Assembly (NCBI GenBank): GCA_049301135.1
Contig: JBAQKP010000021.1
Location: 1 to 26,827, forward strand
Reading direction: 5' to 3'
Origin: JAYXXU01 sp049301135
Lineage (GTDB): Bacteria > Pseudomonadota > Gammaproteobacteria > Pseudomonadales > Moraxellaceae
Length of the DNA stretch: 26,827 nucleotides
Part shown: piece by piece, positions 12,276 to 21,048 of the stretch
Numbering within the stretch: position 1 is the first letter of the stretch
Layout of the letters: every line of letters begins with the position of its first letter
Notes under the pieces: model-generated
Database searches by the model: none
Seen by the model: only the letters and a program-made list of their open reading frames with translations
What the model was told of the DNA's origin: nothing
Translations under genes and position numbers: made by a program

Positions 12276-12304
12276 AAAAAGACTGCTTCGGCAGTCTTTT
12301 TTTT
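12276..12304 (+). terminator. Intrinsic terminator after rpoC
   Basis: A stem of at least 8 bp (AAGACTGC at 12279-12286 with GCAGTCTT at 12291-12298) closes on a stable TTCG tetraloop. It is followed by an unbroken T-run to 12304, and flanking A/T pairs can extend the stem. It begins 18 bases after the rpoC stop and should end the rplKAJL-rpoBC transcription unit efficiently. Confidence 0.93.
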
Positions 12305-12459
12305 GCAAGTTTTTTGTCTCGTGTTTGTCCGCCGGTTATTCACATTTCAGTCTTATTTTTCAGCATAACTCACACAAAAAACTGATTATGACGGTGCTTG
12401 CTGTCAATGAGAGTCTTTATCATATGGGCTGTCTGCTTGCTTGTGATGGTTGATCTACC

Positions 12460-13662
12460 ATGCCGCACCCGTTCAAACCGAAAATGATTGTGCTGTTGAT
12501 GGCTGGCTCGCTGTTATTGGTGCTGTTGTATGTGCTGTGGTCGAGTGATTCGGCTGCTGGTCAATCGAGTGCCGCTGCTGGTCAAGCCCAATCGGGTCAG
12601 TCTGGTCGTGCCGAGCGTCCCGCAACGGTGAAAACTGAGCGCAGTCGTCGGCAAGACTTGACCGTGTCGCGCGATTTGCTTGCCACGATTGCACCACTCA
12701 ATCAGGTGGTGGTGCGCCCGCAGATCAGCGGTCAGATCGAGCAGTTATATTTTGAGGAAGGGCAGGCACTAAAAGCCGGTCAACTGATGGCCACCTTAGA
12801 CAGTCGCACGCTGCGCGCTGAACTGGTCAGTAGCGAGGCCGAGTTGGCGCGGATTCAGTCACAGCTTGAGGTCGCCCAAGCCGAGCAGCGGCGTTATCAG
12901 AGTTTATTGTCCACACAGGCGGTGTCGCAGCAAGAAGTTGCCGAACTGGCCGGACAAACTCAGCAATTACAAGCCCAACTGAACGCGGCCAAAGCCAATC
13001 TGCAAGCGCAGCAAGTGCGCGTTTCACTGACACGGATTGTCGCGCCGATCAGCGGACGAGTTGGCTTACGCCAAGTTTCGGTGGGGGCGCAGGTCAGTAG
13101 CAACGACAGCAATGGCATTGCCACGTTGACCCAAACTCAGCCGATTTCGGTACGGTTTGGCGTGCCAGAGCAATTGTTGGGCGCAGAATCACTACAAGGC
13201 CAGCCCATCGAAGTCCGCACCAGCACCGGTGATCAAGTGTTGGCGCAAACCCGCATCAGTCGGCAAGACAGCCAAGTCGATGCCACAACCGGCAGCGTGT
13301 CGGTACGGGCAATCCTGCCCAATCCAGATGAGCGCCTGTTGTCCGGTCAATCGGTACGGGTGCGCATGGCACAGCAATCGCTGCGTCAAGTGGTCACGGT
13401 GCCAACACGGGCAATCCAGCAAGGTTTAAATCAAACCTTTGTCTATGTGGTGAAGGACGGCGCGGCCAACATGACCCCAATCCGCCGATTGGCACAACAG
13501 GGTGAGGTCAGCGCGGTGGATGGGATTGCAGCCGATGTTGACGTGGTGGTCGAAGGTCAGTTGCGTCTGAAAGACGGCAGTAAAGTACAGGCCGCAGACG
13601 CACCGAGCACCACATCAAGTGAAGCCAAACCGAGTAGCACCGCGACAGGAGCAGGCCGATGA
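12460..13662 (+). CDS. RND efflux periplasmic adaptor (MdtA/HlyD-type membrane fusion protein)
   Basis: The 400-residue product is the adaptor that joins an inner-membrane RND pump to an outer-membrane channel. A single hydrophobic N-terminal segment (about residues 8-28) is a membrane anchor or uncleaved signal, followed by an Ala/Ser/Gln-rich linker. A biotinyl-lipoyl half (VVVRPQISGQIEQLYFEEGQALKAGQLMATLD) precedes an alpha-hairpin coiled coil rich in Gln/Ala (about residues 120-185). The second lipoyl half (RIVAPISGRVGLRQVSVGAQV) and the beta-barrel domain follow. The C-terminal tail is Ser/Thr-rich. The ribosome binding site at ATG 12460 is weak. The stop overlaps the start of the pump gene by 4 bp, so the two are translationally coupled. 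The substrate is unknown. Confidence 0.92.
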   Translation: MPHPFKPKMIVLLMAGSLLLVLLYVLWSSDSAAGQSSAAAGQAQSGQSGRAERPATVKTERSRRQDLTVSRDLLATIAPLNQVVVRPQISGQIEQLYFEEGQALKAGQLMATLDSRTLRAELVSSEAELARIQSQLEVAQAEQRRYQSLLSTQAVSQQEVAELAGQTQQLQAQLNAAKANLQAQQVRVSLTRIVAPISGRVGLRQVSVGAQVSSNDSNGIATLTQTQPISVRFGVPEQLLGAESLQGQPIEVRTSTGDQVLAQTRISRQDSQVDATTGSVSVRAILPNPDERLLSGQSVRVRMAQQSLRQVVTVPTRAIQQGLNQTFVYVVKDGAANMTPIRRLAQQGEVSAVDGIAADVDVVVEGQLRLKDGSKVQAADAPSTTSSEAKPSSTATGAGR

Positions 13663-16600
13663 GTCTGTTGGCACTGTTTATCCGTAAGCCGATTGCGACT
13701 GGCCTATTGACCTTTGCCTTGTTGTTGGTCGGTCTGTTTGCATTTACCCAATTGCCGGTTTCACCGTTGCCACAGGCTGAGTTTCCGACCTTGCGGGTCA
13801 GTGCCAATCTGTCCGGTGCAAGTCCCGAAGTGATGGCGACCACGGTGGCCACGCCACTGGAAAATGAACTGTCGGCGATTGCGGGTATACAAGAGATCAG
13901 TTCGAGCAGCAGTGCGGGCAGTACCAATATCACCTTGCAATTCGGTCTGGATAAATCACTGGACGAGGCGATCCAAGAGGTGCAAGCCGCGCTGAATAAT
14001 GCCGAGCGGCGCTTGCCGCAGAGCATGACCTCGCCGCCACGTTGGCGCAAAGTCAATCCCGCCGACGCGCCGATTTTGGTATTGACGGTGCATTCTGAAG
14101 CGATGTCGTTGCGCGATTTATCGGATCTGGCCGAAAACGTGATTGCACGGCAAATCAGCCAGATCGAAGGCGTGTCGGAGATTGATATTTCGGGGCAGCG
14201 TCGTCCGGCATTACGGATTGCGGCCGACCCGATGCGTTTGGCGGCCTATGGTCTAACCTTGGCCGATATTCGCGCGGTGATTGCCAGTACGAGCGGCAGT
14301 CAACCCAAAGGCGCGTTATTTGGGCAAATTCAAACCAGTACACTCGAAACCAATGATCAATTGTTTGAGGCCAAGCAATACGAAGAGATTGTTTTAACCT
14401 ATCAAAATCAAAATGCAGTCCGTCTCAAAGATGTGGCCACCATCACCGATGACATCGAAAATCCCTATGTGTTTGCACTGCAAAATGGCCGTGAAGGCTT
14501 GAATCTGATTATTCGTCGGCAACCCGATGCCAATATCGTCGAGACGGTGGATCGGATTCGTGCCGCTTTGCCAGACCTGCAACAACGCTTACCGGCGTCG
14601 GTCGAAGTCAGTGTGCTGAATGACCGCACGCGCACCATTCGCGCCACCTTGCATGAAGTTGAATTGACCTTATTGGTGACGATTGGACTGGTAATTGCGG
14701 TGGTGGCGCTGTTTTTACGGCAATGGGCAGCGACGTTGATTGTGACTGCCGCCTTGATTGTGTCGCTGATTGCGACCTTTGCAGGGATGTGGGCGCTGGG
14801 GTTTAGCTTAAACAATCTATCGTTGATGGCGCTGATCATCGCGGTGGGTTTTGTGGTCGATGACGCGATTGTGGTGATCGAGAACATTCAGCAGCATGTT
14901 GAGCGTGGCAAGTCGTCGATGTTGGCGGCGCTGGATGGCGTGCGCGAAATTGCCCCGACCGTGCTGTCGATTAGTATCAGTTTGATTGCGGCGTTTATTC
15001 CGCTGTTGTTTATGGATGGGATTATTGGCCGCTTGTTCAGTGAGTTTGCACTGACGGTGACCATTGCGATTTTGTTGTCGGTGTTGGTGAGTTTGACCTT
15101 GGTGCCGATGCTGGCGGCGCGGTTTACCAAGACCGCAGTCTCGCATCATGCAGGCGTGTCCGGCTGGTTGTTGCGTGGTTATGATGCGCTGTTAAAGCCG
15201 GTACTGAATCACCCACGCAGTACCTTTGCGGTGTTCGTATTAACACTGTTGGCGACGGTGTGGGCATATGTGGGTATTCCGAAAGGGTTTTTGCCACAAC
15301 AAGACACCGGTTTTGTGCAGGGTTCTAGCCAAGCGGCTGAAAATATCTCGTATGCCGATATGGTCGAAAAACACCGACAACTGGCCGAAATTATTGGCAA
15401 AGAAGACGCGGTGCAAGCCTATGGTACGGCGCTTGGCGGTGGCGGGCAGAGCTTTAGCAGTGGTCGGTTTTTTATTAATCTCAAGCCGCCGAGTGAGCGT
15501 GATGTGACGGCGCAAGAGTGGATTGCACAGATGCGGCCGAAGCTGGCAAAAGTCGCTGACATCAATGTGTCGCTACGCGCTGCGCAGGATATTAACTTGG
15601 GGGTGGGCGGCGGTCGTAGCAACTATCAGTATATTTTGCGTGGTACAGATCAGGCCGAGCTGACCGAATGGGCGCAAAAAATGACCGAGGCGATGGCAAA
15701 ATTGCCGGAGCTGACGGATGTCAACAATGAGCAACAGCTTGGCGCAGCAGTGACCCGTTTGCAGATTGATCGGGTGGAGGCCAGTCGTTATGGCTTGACT
15801 GCCGATCAGATCAATCAAGCCTTGTACGACGCGTTTGGGCAGCGTCAGATCAGTGAGTATCAAACCAGCATCAATCAGTATGGAATTATTTTACAGCTCG
15901 CCGACGATTATCAGGGGCAGATCAGTAGTCTTGATGCGATTCAACTGCGCTCGCCGCTCACGCAAGGCATGATTCCGCTGACCAGCGTGGCGCAAGTGCT
16001 ACCGCCTGCGACCGGTGCAGTGACGATCACCCGTCAAGGCTTGATGCCTGCGGTGACCTTGAGTTTTAACTTGGCCGAAGATGTTGCACTTGGGGATGCA
16101 GTGCTGGCGATTGATGGGCTGGCCGAGCAGATCGGGTTGCCGGAAGGCATGAGCGGTGTGTATAGCGGTTCGGCACAGGCGTTTCAGGATTCGCTGGCAT
16201 CGCAACCGCTGCTGATTGGGGCGGCGATACTGGCGATTTATATTATTTTGGGCGTGTTGTACGAAAGCCTACGGCATCCACTGGTGATTTTATCGACCTT
16301 GCCGTCGGCGGGTTTGGGGGCATTGTTGGCGTTGTGGGTGTTTGGGCAGGATCTGAGTATTATCGCGTTGATTGGTCTGATCTTATTGATCGGCATCGTC
16401 AAGAAAAACGGCATTTTGATGGTGGATTTTGCGATCACGGCACAACGTGAGCGCGGCTTGTCGGCGCATGATGCGGTGTATGAGGCCTGTCTGGTGCGGT
16501 TTCGGCCAATTGTGATGACCACCGTCACCGCGCTACTGGCGGCGATTCCGCTGGTGTTGGCGATTGGCGAGGGTGCGGAGTTGCGTGTGCCGCTCGGGAT

Positions 16601-16766
16601 TGCGATTGTCGGTGGCTTGTTGATCAGTCAGATTTTGACGTTATTTAGTACACCGGTGATTTATATCATGCTGGAAAACTGGTTTGGCACGCCATCTGCT
16701 ACAAGATTGGCCGTACCTGCGGCGCGAACGCCAGCAGAAAACAGCGCGAAGTCCCCACTGGCTTAA
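13659..16766 (+). CDS. RND multidrug efflux permease, MdtC-like
   Basis: The product is an inner-membrane proton/drug antiporter of the RND family, 1035 residues. It starts MSLLALFIRKPIATGLLTFALLLVG and keeps the MdtB/MdtC-style features FTQLPVSPLPQAEFPTL and FSLNNLSLMALIIAVGFVVDDAIVVIEN. The paired proton-relay aspartates are about D401 and D402, and LIGIVKKNGILMVDFA lies in the second half. Two repeated halves, each with a large periplasmic loop, are evident (about residues 30-330 and 545-850). The sequence resembles E. coli MdtC more than AcrB. Only one pump gene is present, whereas mdtABC has two. No outer-membrane factor gene follows, so a TolC-like channel must come from elsewhere. The substrate cannot be told from sequence. 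Confidence 0.94.
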   Translation: MSLLALFIRKPIATGLLTFALLLVGLFAFTQLPVSPLPQAEFPTLRVSANLSGASPEVMATTVATPLENELSAIAGIQEISSSSSAGSTNITLQFGLDKSLDEAIQEVQAALNNAERRLPQSMTSPPRWRKVNPADAPILVLTVHSEAMSLRDLSDLAENVIARQISQIEGVSEIDISGQRRPALRIAADPMRLAAYGLTLADIRAVIASTSGSQPKGALFGQIQTSTLETNDQLFEAKQYEEIVLTYQNQNAVRLKDVATITDDIENPYVFALQNGREGLNLIIRRQPDANIVETVDRIRAALPDLQQRLPASVEVSVLNDRTRTIRATLHEVELTLLVTIGLVIAVVALFLRQWAATLIVTAALIVSLIATFAGMWALGFSLNNLSLMALIIAVGFVVDDAIVVIENIQQHVERGKSSMLAALDGVREIAPTVLSISISLIAAFIPLLFMDGIIGRLFSEFALTVTIAILLSVLVSLTLVPMLAARFTKTAVSHHAGVSGWLLRGYDALLKPVLNHPRSTFAVFVLTLLATVWAYVGIPKGFLPQQDTGFVQGSSQAAENISYADMVEKHRQLAEIIGKEDAVQAYGTALGGGGQSFSSGRFFINLKPPSERDVTAQEWIAQMRPKLAKVADINVSLRAAQDINLGVGGGRSNYQYILRGTDQAELTEWAQKMTEAMAKLPELTDVNNEQQLGAAVTRLQIDRVEASRYGLTADQINQALYDAFGQRQISEYQTSINQYGIILQLADDYQGQISSLDAIQLRSPLTQGMIPLTSVAQVLPPATGAVTITRQGLMPAVTLSFNLAEDVALGDAVLAIDGLAEQIGLPEGMSGVYSGSAQAFQDSLASQPLLIGAAILAIYIILGVLYESLRHPLVILSTLPSAGLGALLALWVFGQDLSIIALIGLILLIGIVKKNGILMVDFAITAQRERGLSAHDAVYEACLVRFRPIVMTTVTALLAAIPLVLAIGEGAELRVPLGIAIVGGLLISQILTLFSTPVIYIMLENWFGTPSATRLAVPAARTPAENSAKSPLA

Positions 16767-16864
16767 CAGATTCATACGGTTGCGCCTACAAATGCCGACG
16801 TGATTGCCGCAGGATTCGGGTTAGGCTGTATTGATCAACGCGAGTATTTTTTGGATTGACTGCG

Positions 16865-17713
16865 ATGCGTAGATTAGAAATAGATTGTCGGTTGGGCTAT
16901 CAGGTCAATGATACGTCCGAATTTATTGTGCAAGTACAAGCAGCGCAGCATCCGTGGCAGCGCATCGTATCGGAGCAGTTGCAGATTGGCACGATGATTC
17001 CTGACTTGTTTACTGATGTCAGTGGCCTAAACCGCCTCATTCGATTTACTGCGCCTGCGGGTGAGGTGGAGTTGATCTATCGTGCAGTGATCGAAGTCAG
17101 CATGCCGCTGCCCGACGTACAGGCGCGTGAATATGAGATTGCCGAACTGCCGCCTGAGGTGTTGCATTATCTGTTGCCGAGCCGCTACTGCGAGTCCGAT
17201 CTGATGGGCGCGATGGCGAGGCGTACCTTTGGCGATTTGCCACGTGGTTTTGTGCGGGTAAAGGCGATTTGTGATTGGATTCATGGTCATATCGCTTATG
17301 AGATCGGTTCAAGCCAAGCCACCACCACCGCACGCGATGTGCTGGCCAATCGTGCAGGGGTGTGTCGAGATTTTGCGCACTTGGGCATTACCTTATGTCG
17401 GGCGTTGAATATTCCAGCGCGTTTTGTGTTTGGGCATGTCGAGTTTGCCGATCCACCGCCGGATTTTCATGCGTTGTTCGAGGCGTATCTGGGCGGGCAG
17501 TGGATGTTATTTGACCCGACCAACATGGTCGATCTCGGTAAAATTGTCCGCATTGGCACAGGGGTAGATGCGACCGACGTGGCGTTTGCTACCCTGTATG
17601 GCGATGTGCAGATGACCTATATGAAGCCGCTGGTGCGTGATTATATCGAAGGCCAATCCGCAGAGTTTGCCGAGATTGGTTGTTATATCGGTGAGGATCA
17701 ACCGCCCAACTGA
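16865..17713 (+). CDS. Transglutaminase-like domain protein
   Basis: The 282-residue protein has a transglutaminase/protease-like core. The catalytic triad is visible: Cys in RAGVCRDFAHLGITLCRAL, His in DFHALFEAYL and Asp in WMLFDPTN. The N-terminal half (about residues 1-110) is a beta-rich domain that often precedes this core in bacterial homologues. No signal peptide is seen, so it is probably cytoplasmic. Such proteins may be peptidases or amidases; the substrate is not known. I chose ATG 16865; a TTG three codons earlier is possible. It lies 98 bp after the RND operon with no clear terminator between, and is followed by a 111-bp gap before ibaG. Confidence 0.85.
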   Translation: MRRLEIDCRLGYQVNDTSEFIVQVQAAQHPWQRIVSEQLQIGTMIPDLFTDVSGLNRLIRFTAPAGEVELIYRAVIEVSMPLPDVQAREYEIAELPPEVLHYLLPSRYCESDLMGAMARRTFGDLPRGFVRVKAICDWIHGHIAYEIGSSQATTTARDVLANRAGVCRDFAHLGITLCRALNIPARFVFGHVEFADPPPDFHALFEAYLGGQWMLFDPTNMVDLGKIVRIGTGVDATDVAFATLYGDVQMTYMKPLVRDYIEGQSAEFAEIGCYIGEDQPPN

Positions 17714-17824
17714 ACCGCGTGACAGGCCGCAAATCGGGCAAAACAACAACAGACCCTAGACCTTTGCAAGTGGCGAGAGTAACCTTGCCCACAATTATCT
17801 TGTGTTGTGGGTGGGGTTGTCCGA

Positions 17825-18076
17825 ATGAATAGCGAAACGTTAGCCAGTTTGCTGCAAGCTGCGTTCCCTGCTGCCCAAGTCGCCGTCACTGGCGAGGGTA
17901 GTAAGTTTGATTTACGCATTGTTGATGCCCGTTTTGAAGGCATGCGCCCAGTGGCGCGTCAGCAAGCGGTCTACGCACCGTTAAATGAACATATTGCTAG
18001 CGGTGTGGTGCATGCGGTGACCATTCGGGCGCTGACCCCAGAAGAATGGCGCAAAGCCAGCTTGTTTGGGGGTTAA
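17825..18076 (+). CDS. ibaG: BolA-family protein IbaG
   Basis: The 83-residue protein is of the BolA/IbaG type. It carries the family core VTGEGSKFDLRIVDARFEGMRPVARQQAVYAPLNEHI and ends in the helix HAVTIRALTPEEWRKAS. BolA-like proteins partner monothiol glutaredoxins in iron-sulfur handling and respond to acid stress in E. coli. The length equals E. coli IbaG (84 aa), and the ibaG-murA neighbourhood is conserved in gammaproteobacteria. I chose ATG 17825; an in-frame GTG at 17807 would add six residues. The ribosome binding site is weak. A 7-bp inverted repeat (17788-17794/17805-17811) lies just upstream. murA begins 6 bp after the stop. Confidence 0.92.
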   Translation: MNSETLASLLQAAFPAAQVAVTGEGSKFDLRIVDARFEGMRPVARQQAVYAPLNEHIASGVVHAVTIRALTPEEWRKASLFGG

Positions 18077-18082
18077 TCAATC

Positions 18083-19342
18083 ATGGATCAATTTCTTATT
18101 CAAGGCGGCCATCCGATTGATGGCGAAGTGGTGATTTCGGGTGCTAAAAATGCCGCGTTGCCACTGCTGGCCGCAACCTTGCTGGCCAGCACCCCGATGA
18201 CGCTGACCAACGTGCCTGACCTCAAAGACGTGACCACCTTGATCAAGCTGATCGAAGGCATGGGGGTCACCGTCAAGCGTGATGGTGATCGGGTCGAGAT
18301 CGACAACAGCACACTCAACAGTAAGTTTGCCCCGTATGATCTGGTCAAAACTATGCGCGCGTCGATCTTGGTACTCGGGCCACTGTTGGCACGTTATGGT
18401 GAAGCGGTAGTGTCGTTGCCAGGGGGATGTGCGATTGGCTCGCGTCCAGTCGATCAACATCTCAAAGGTCTGACCGCGCTGGGTGCAGACATTCAAGTCG
18501 AAAACGGCTATGTACACGCCAAAATGAACGGTCGTTTGCAAGGCGGCCATTTGTTATTTGACATGGTGACGGTCGGTGGGACTGAGCATCTGCTGATCAC
18601 AGCGACTTTGGCTGAAGGCACGACTGTGATCGAAAACGCCGCGCGTGAGCCAGAAGTGACGGATCTCGCGCATATGCTGGTCAAGATGGGCGCCAAAATC
18701 GACGGCATCGGCACGGATACATTGACCGTACAGGGCGTAGAATCGTTGCACGGCTGTGAGTATGCCGTGGTCGCCGACCGGATCGAAACGGGGTCATATT
18801 TGGCCGCTGCTGCGATGACTGGTGGACGGGTCAAAGCCTTAAATACCGATGCCAGCTTGATGGAGGCGGTGCTGATCAAGTTTGAAAAAATGGGCGCAAA
18901 GATCACCACAGGCGACAACTGGATTGAGCTGGACATGCAAGGCCGTCGTCCGCAGGCGATTAGCTTCCGCACCTTGCCGCATCCGGCCTTCCCGACGGAT
19001 ATGCAAGCGCAACTGATGGCCGTAGTCTGCGTATCGGAAGGCACCGGCACGATCATCGAAACCATCTTTGAAAATCGCTTTATGCATGTGCCAGAACTGG
19101 CGCGGATGGGTGCAAACATTCAAGTCGATGGCCATACCGCGATTGTGACAGGGGTTGCCAAGCTGCAAGCCGCACCGGTGATGGCGACTGATTTACGCGC
19201 CTCGATGTCATTGGTGTTGGCGGCCTTGGTCGCGGATGGTGAAACACGGATTGATCGGATTTATCACATTGATCGCGGTTATGAGCGGGTCGAAGAAAAA
19301 CTGCGCGGCTTGGGCGCGAAGATCCAACGGGTGAAAGCATGA
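18083..19342 (+). CDS. murA: UDP-N-acetylglucosamine 1-carboxyvinyltransferase
   Basis: MurA transfers enolpyruvate from PEP to UDP-GlcNAc, the first committed step of peptidoglycan synthesis, in the cytoplasm. The 419-residue product has the full length. Visible active-site features are Lys22-Asn23 (ISGAKNAALP), the fosfomycin-target Cys116 (SLPGGCAIGSRPVD), and the C-terminal DLRASMSLVLAALVADGET and YHIDRGYERVEEKL segments. Cys rather than Asp at 116 predicts a fosfomycin-sensitive type of enzyme, as far as the target goes. A GGGGG-containing site lies before ATG 18083, 6 bp after ibaG. The stop overlaps the hisG start by 4 bp, so hisG is translationally coupled. Confidence 0.97.
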   Translation: MDQFLIQGGHPIDGEVVISGAKNAALPLLAATLLASTPMTLTNVPDLKDVTTLIKLIEGMGVTVKRDGDRVEIDNSTLNSKFAPYDLVKTMRASILVLGPLLARYGEAVVSLPGGCAIGSRPVDQHLKGLTALGADIQVENGYVHAKMNGRLQGGHLLFDMVTVGGTEHLLITATLAEGTTVIENAAREPEVTDLAHMLVKMGAKIDGIGTDTLTVQGVESLHGCEYAVVADRIETGSYLAAAAMTGGRVKALNTDASLMEAVLIKFEKMGAKITTGDNWIELDMQGRRPQAISFRTLPHPAFPTDMQAQLMAVVCVSEGTGTIIETIFENRFMHVPELARMGANIQVDGHTAIVTGVAKLQAAPVMATDLRASMSLVLAALVADGETRIDRIYHIDRGYERVEEKLRGLGAKIQRVKA

Positions 19343-20007
19343 CCGATGTCGATCAAAATGTAAGTGGCGACTTTGATCATGGTTTGACCTTGGCACTGTC
19401 CAAAGGCCGGATTTTAAAAGAAACCTTGCCGTTATTAAAAGCTGCTGGCATTGAACTGCTGGAAGATCCCGAAAAGTCACGCAAGCTGATTTTTCCAACC
19501 AGTCATCCGAGTGTGCGGATTTTGATTCTCCGCGCCAGTGATGTGCCGACCTATGTCGAAAACGGCGCGGCGGATCTAGGCGTGGCCGGTAAAGACGTGC
19601 TGATGGAGCATGGTGCACACAACGTCTATGAGCCACTGGATCTAAAAATCGCCAATTGTCGCTTGATGACCGCTGGTAAAGTCGGTGCAGTGCCGCCAGT
19701 CGGACGCCTGAAAATCGCCACCAAGTATGTCAATCTGACCCGTCAGTTTTACGCCAGTCGCGGTGAACAGGTCGATGTGATCAAGCTGTATGGCTCGATG
19801 GAGCTTGCGCCGCTGGTTGGCTTGGGTGATTTGATCGTCGATGTGGTTGATACCGGCAACACGCTACGCGCTAATGGTCTTGAGCCACTGGAAGTCATCT
19901 GTCAGGTGTCATCGCGTTTGATTGTCAATAAAGCCAGCTATAAGCGTAAGCAAAGTTTGCTTGCGCCAGTGCTACAACAGCTAGAAGCAGCGGTTGCGGC
20001 GCGCTGA
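19339..20007 (+). CDS. hisG: ATP phosphoribosyltransferase, short form
   Basis: HisG joins ATP and PRPP in the first step of histidine synthesis. At 222 residues this is the short form, which lacks the C-terminal regulatory domain and works with a HisZ partner in known cases; hisZ is not in the window. The core is typical: LTLALSKGRILKETLPLL, the RASDVPTYVENGAADLGVAGKDVL segment, and the PRPP-binding stretch LGDLIVDVVDTGNTLRANGL. The ATGA overlap with murA gives a murA-hisG pair like that of Acinetobacter, where hisD and hisC normally follow. Here a hairpin terminator follows instead and the his genes stop. Confidence 0.96.
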   Translation: MTDVDQNVSGDFDHGLTLALSKGRILKETLPLLKAAGIELLEDPEKSRKLIFPTSHPSVRILILRASDVPTYVENGAADLGVAGKDVLMEHGAHNVYEPLDLKIANCRLMTAGKVGAVPPVGRLKIATKYVNLTRQFYASRGEQVDVIKLYGSMELAPLVGLGDLIVDVVDTGNTLRANGLEPLEVICQVSSRLIVNKASYKRKQSLLAPVLQQLEAAVAAR

Positions 20008-20013
20008 CTGATC

Positions 20014-20043
20014 AATGGGTGTTTTTGATAAAAAACACCCATT
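20014..20043 (+). terminator. Terminator hairpin after hisG
   Basis: A perfect 13-bp inverted repeat (20014-20026 with 20031-20043, loop GATA) starts 7 bases after the hisG stop. The stem itself contains five Ts opposite five As. Only two or three Ts follow on the + strand, while the minus strand side has a run of six Ts (20046-20051), so it may act in both directions. It ends the ibaG-murA-hisG unit. Confidence 0.75.
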
Positions 20044-20133
20044 TCAAAAAAGCAGCCGACCAGTAACCATAGGCAGCACCAAAAACTTGTGCAATTATCT
20101 GATTGGGATTTAATCAACCAAAGGGAGTAAGCG

Positions 20134-20631
20134 ATGTCTGTTCAAGCCAAAACTGCGCTACGTATTGGGGTGCTGTGTGCGCTGATCACGGGGAGTGGCG
20201 TCGGATGTACGCCAGAACAAATCAATGCAGCCACTCAGATCATGAGTGCAACCGTCACACCGATGGTACAAGCACCAACTCAACAAACACCAACGCAACA
20301 AGTGCCCGCACAACAAACTCCTATGTCTGCTCAGCGAGGACAGTTGACCTTAAACAAGCAAAATTTCAAGGTGGGTGAACAGATTCAAGTGAGCTATCGC
20401 GCACCAGCAGGCTTACATCGCAGTGCGTGGATTGGGATTATTCCATCGAATATTCCGCATGGTGACGAAGAGGTAAATGATTCGCACGATATTACTTATC
20501 AATATCTAGAAGGTCGTACCAGTGGCACGTTTGTGTTCACCGCACCCTCTTCTGGCTACTGGGATTTGCGCATGCACAGCACAGATACCCGCGGTATTGA
20601 GATTGCGTCGGTGAGTTTTACCACGCGTTAA
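20134..20631 (+). CDS. Probable lipoprotein with C-terminal beta-sandwich domain, function unknown
   Basis: I do not recognise a named family for this 165-residue protein. A basic N-terminus and hydrophobic stretch (residues 8-24) end in GVGC, so Cys25 could be lipidated; the lipobox is imperfect because Gly is at -3. A Thr/Gln/Pro-rich linker follows (about residues 41-68, with repeating TQQTP/AQQTP units). The rest (about 69-165) looks like an Ig-like beta-sandwich: FKVGEQIQVSYRAPAG, WIGIIPSNIPHGDEEVND and SGYWDLRMHSTDTRG. An envelope-anchored protein is likely. ATG 20134 has AGGGAG six bases upstream. It stands alone after the hisG terminator. Confidence 0.8.
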   Translation: MSVQAKTALRIGVLCALITGSGVGCTPEQINAATQIMSATVTPMVQAPTQQTPTQQVPAQQTPMSAQRGQLTLNKQNFKVGEQIQVSYRAPAGLHRSAWIGIIPSNIPHGDEEVNDSHDITYQYLEGRTSGTFVFTAPSSGYWDLRMHSTDTRGIEIASVSFTTR

Positions 20632-20708
20632 TGATCGACGGTGGTTAAGATTTGATTTAAAGATTGTGCTTGGCATCGTATAACACGCGCGGAGTGATTT
20701 TGCGTGAA

Positions 20709-20774
20709 GTGAGCGTTTGCCAATATTACTAGGACTAGAAACCGCCAATGACCAATGCTCAGCGGCGTTAGTCG
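20709..20774 (+). pseudogene. Decayed second copy of the tsaB 5' end
   Basis: This stretch aligns without gaps to 21731-21796, the ribosome-binding region and first codons of the intact tsaB, at a constant offset of 1022 bp. Over 20726-20774, 41 of 49 bases match. Read from a TTG at 20717 it would encode MPILLGLETANDQCSAALVV, against MLMLLALETANDQCSVALID in the real gene. Several differences are synonymous (for example AAC/AAT, TCG/TCA, CTA/TTA). This suggests divergence as a working gene, or arrival from a related strain, before truncation. Similarity stops where the transposase-like fragment begins, and a stop codon follows at about 20792. Confidence 0.75.
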
Positions 20775-20780
20775 TGGCTC

Positions 20781-20990
20781 ACCTCCTAGATTAGCTTGGG
20801 CTTTGAGTATGGCTTGTTTAGCAGACTCATGCTGAGATTTGGGAAGTTTGGTGTGAAGACCACGGCCTTCTCGATCATGGATGACGCTGAGGCCGTTTTG
20901 ATGAAATCGAGTGAGTAGACTGCGCACGCGAACGCGGATTTTGTTTTGAACAGTGCAAAAAAGTCGTGTCCAGTCGGGAGTGTCAGATAT
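20781..20990 (-). pseudogene. Fragment resembling an IS630-type transposase helix-turn-helix region
   Basis: On the minus strand a frame open from 20990 reads KIRVRVRSLLTRFHQNGLSVIHDREG, then RGLHTKLPKSQHESAKQAILKAQANLGG. The pattern of an HTH followed by F..NGL..I.DR...GR...KL is like the N-terminal region of IS630-family transposases (typically RRFNEEGLEGLxDRPRSGRP). There is no start codon in a sensible place and no catalytic DDE region, so it is a remnant. It abuts the truncated tsaB copy and then runs into its antisense strand. The family assignment is from remembered pattern only. Confidence 0.45.
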
Positions 20991-21048
20991 CTAGGCATGT
21001 GTGAATGTTGGTATTTTTTGGTGGATTAGTAAGAGCATTTGATTGTGC

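Noticed and set aside
12305..12459. Promoter for the RND operon
   Set aside because: I looked for a -35/-10 pair. The candidates (for example TTGCTG with TCATAT) match too poorly to report.
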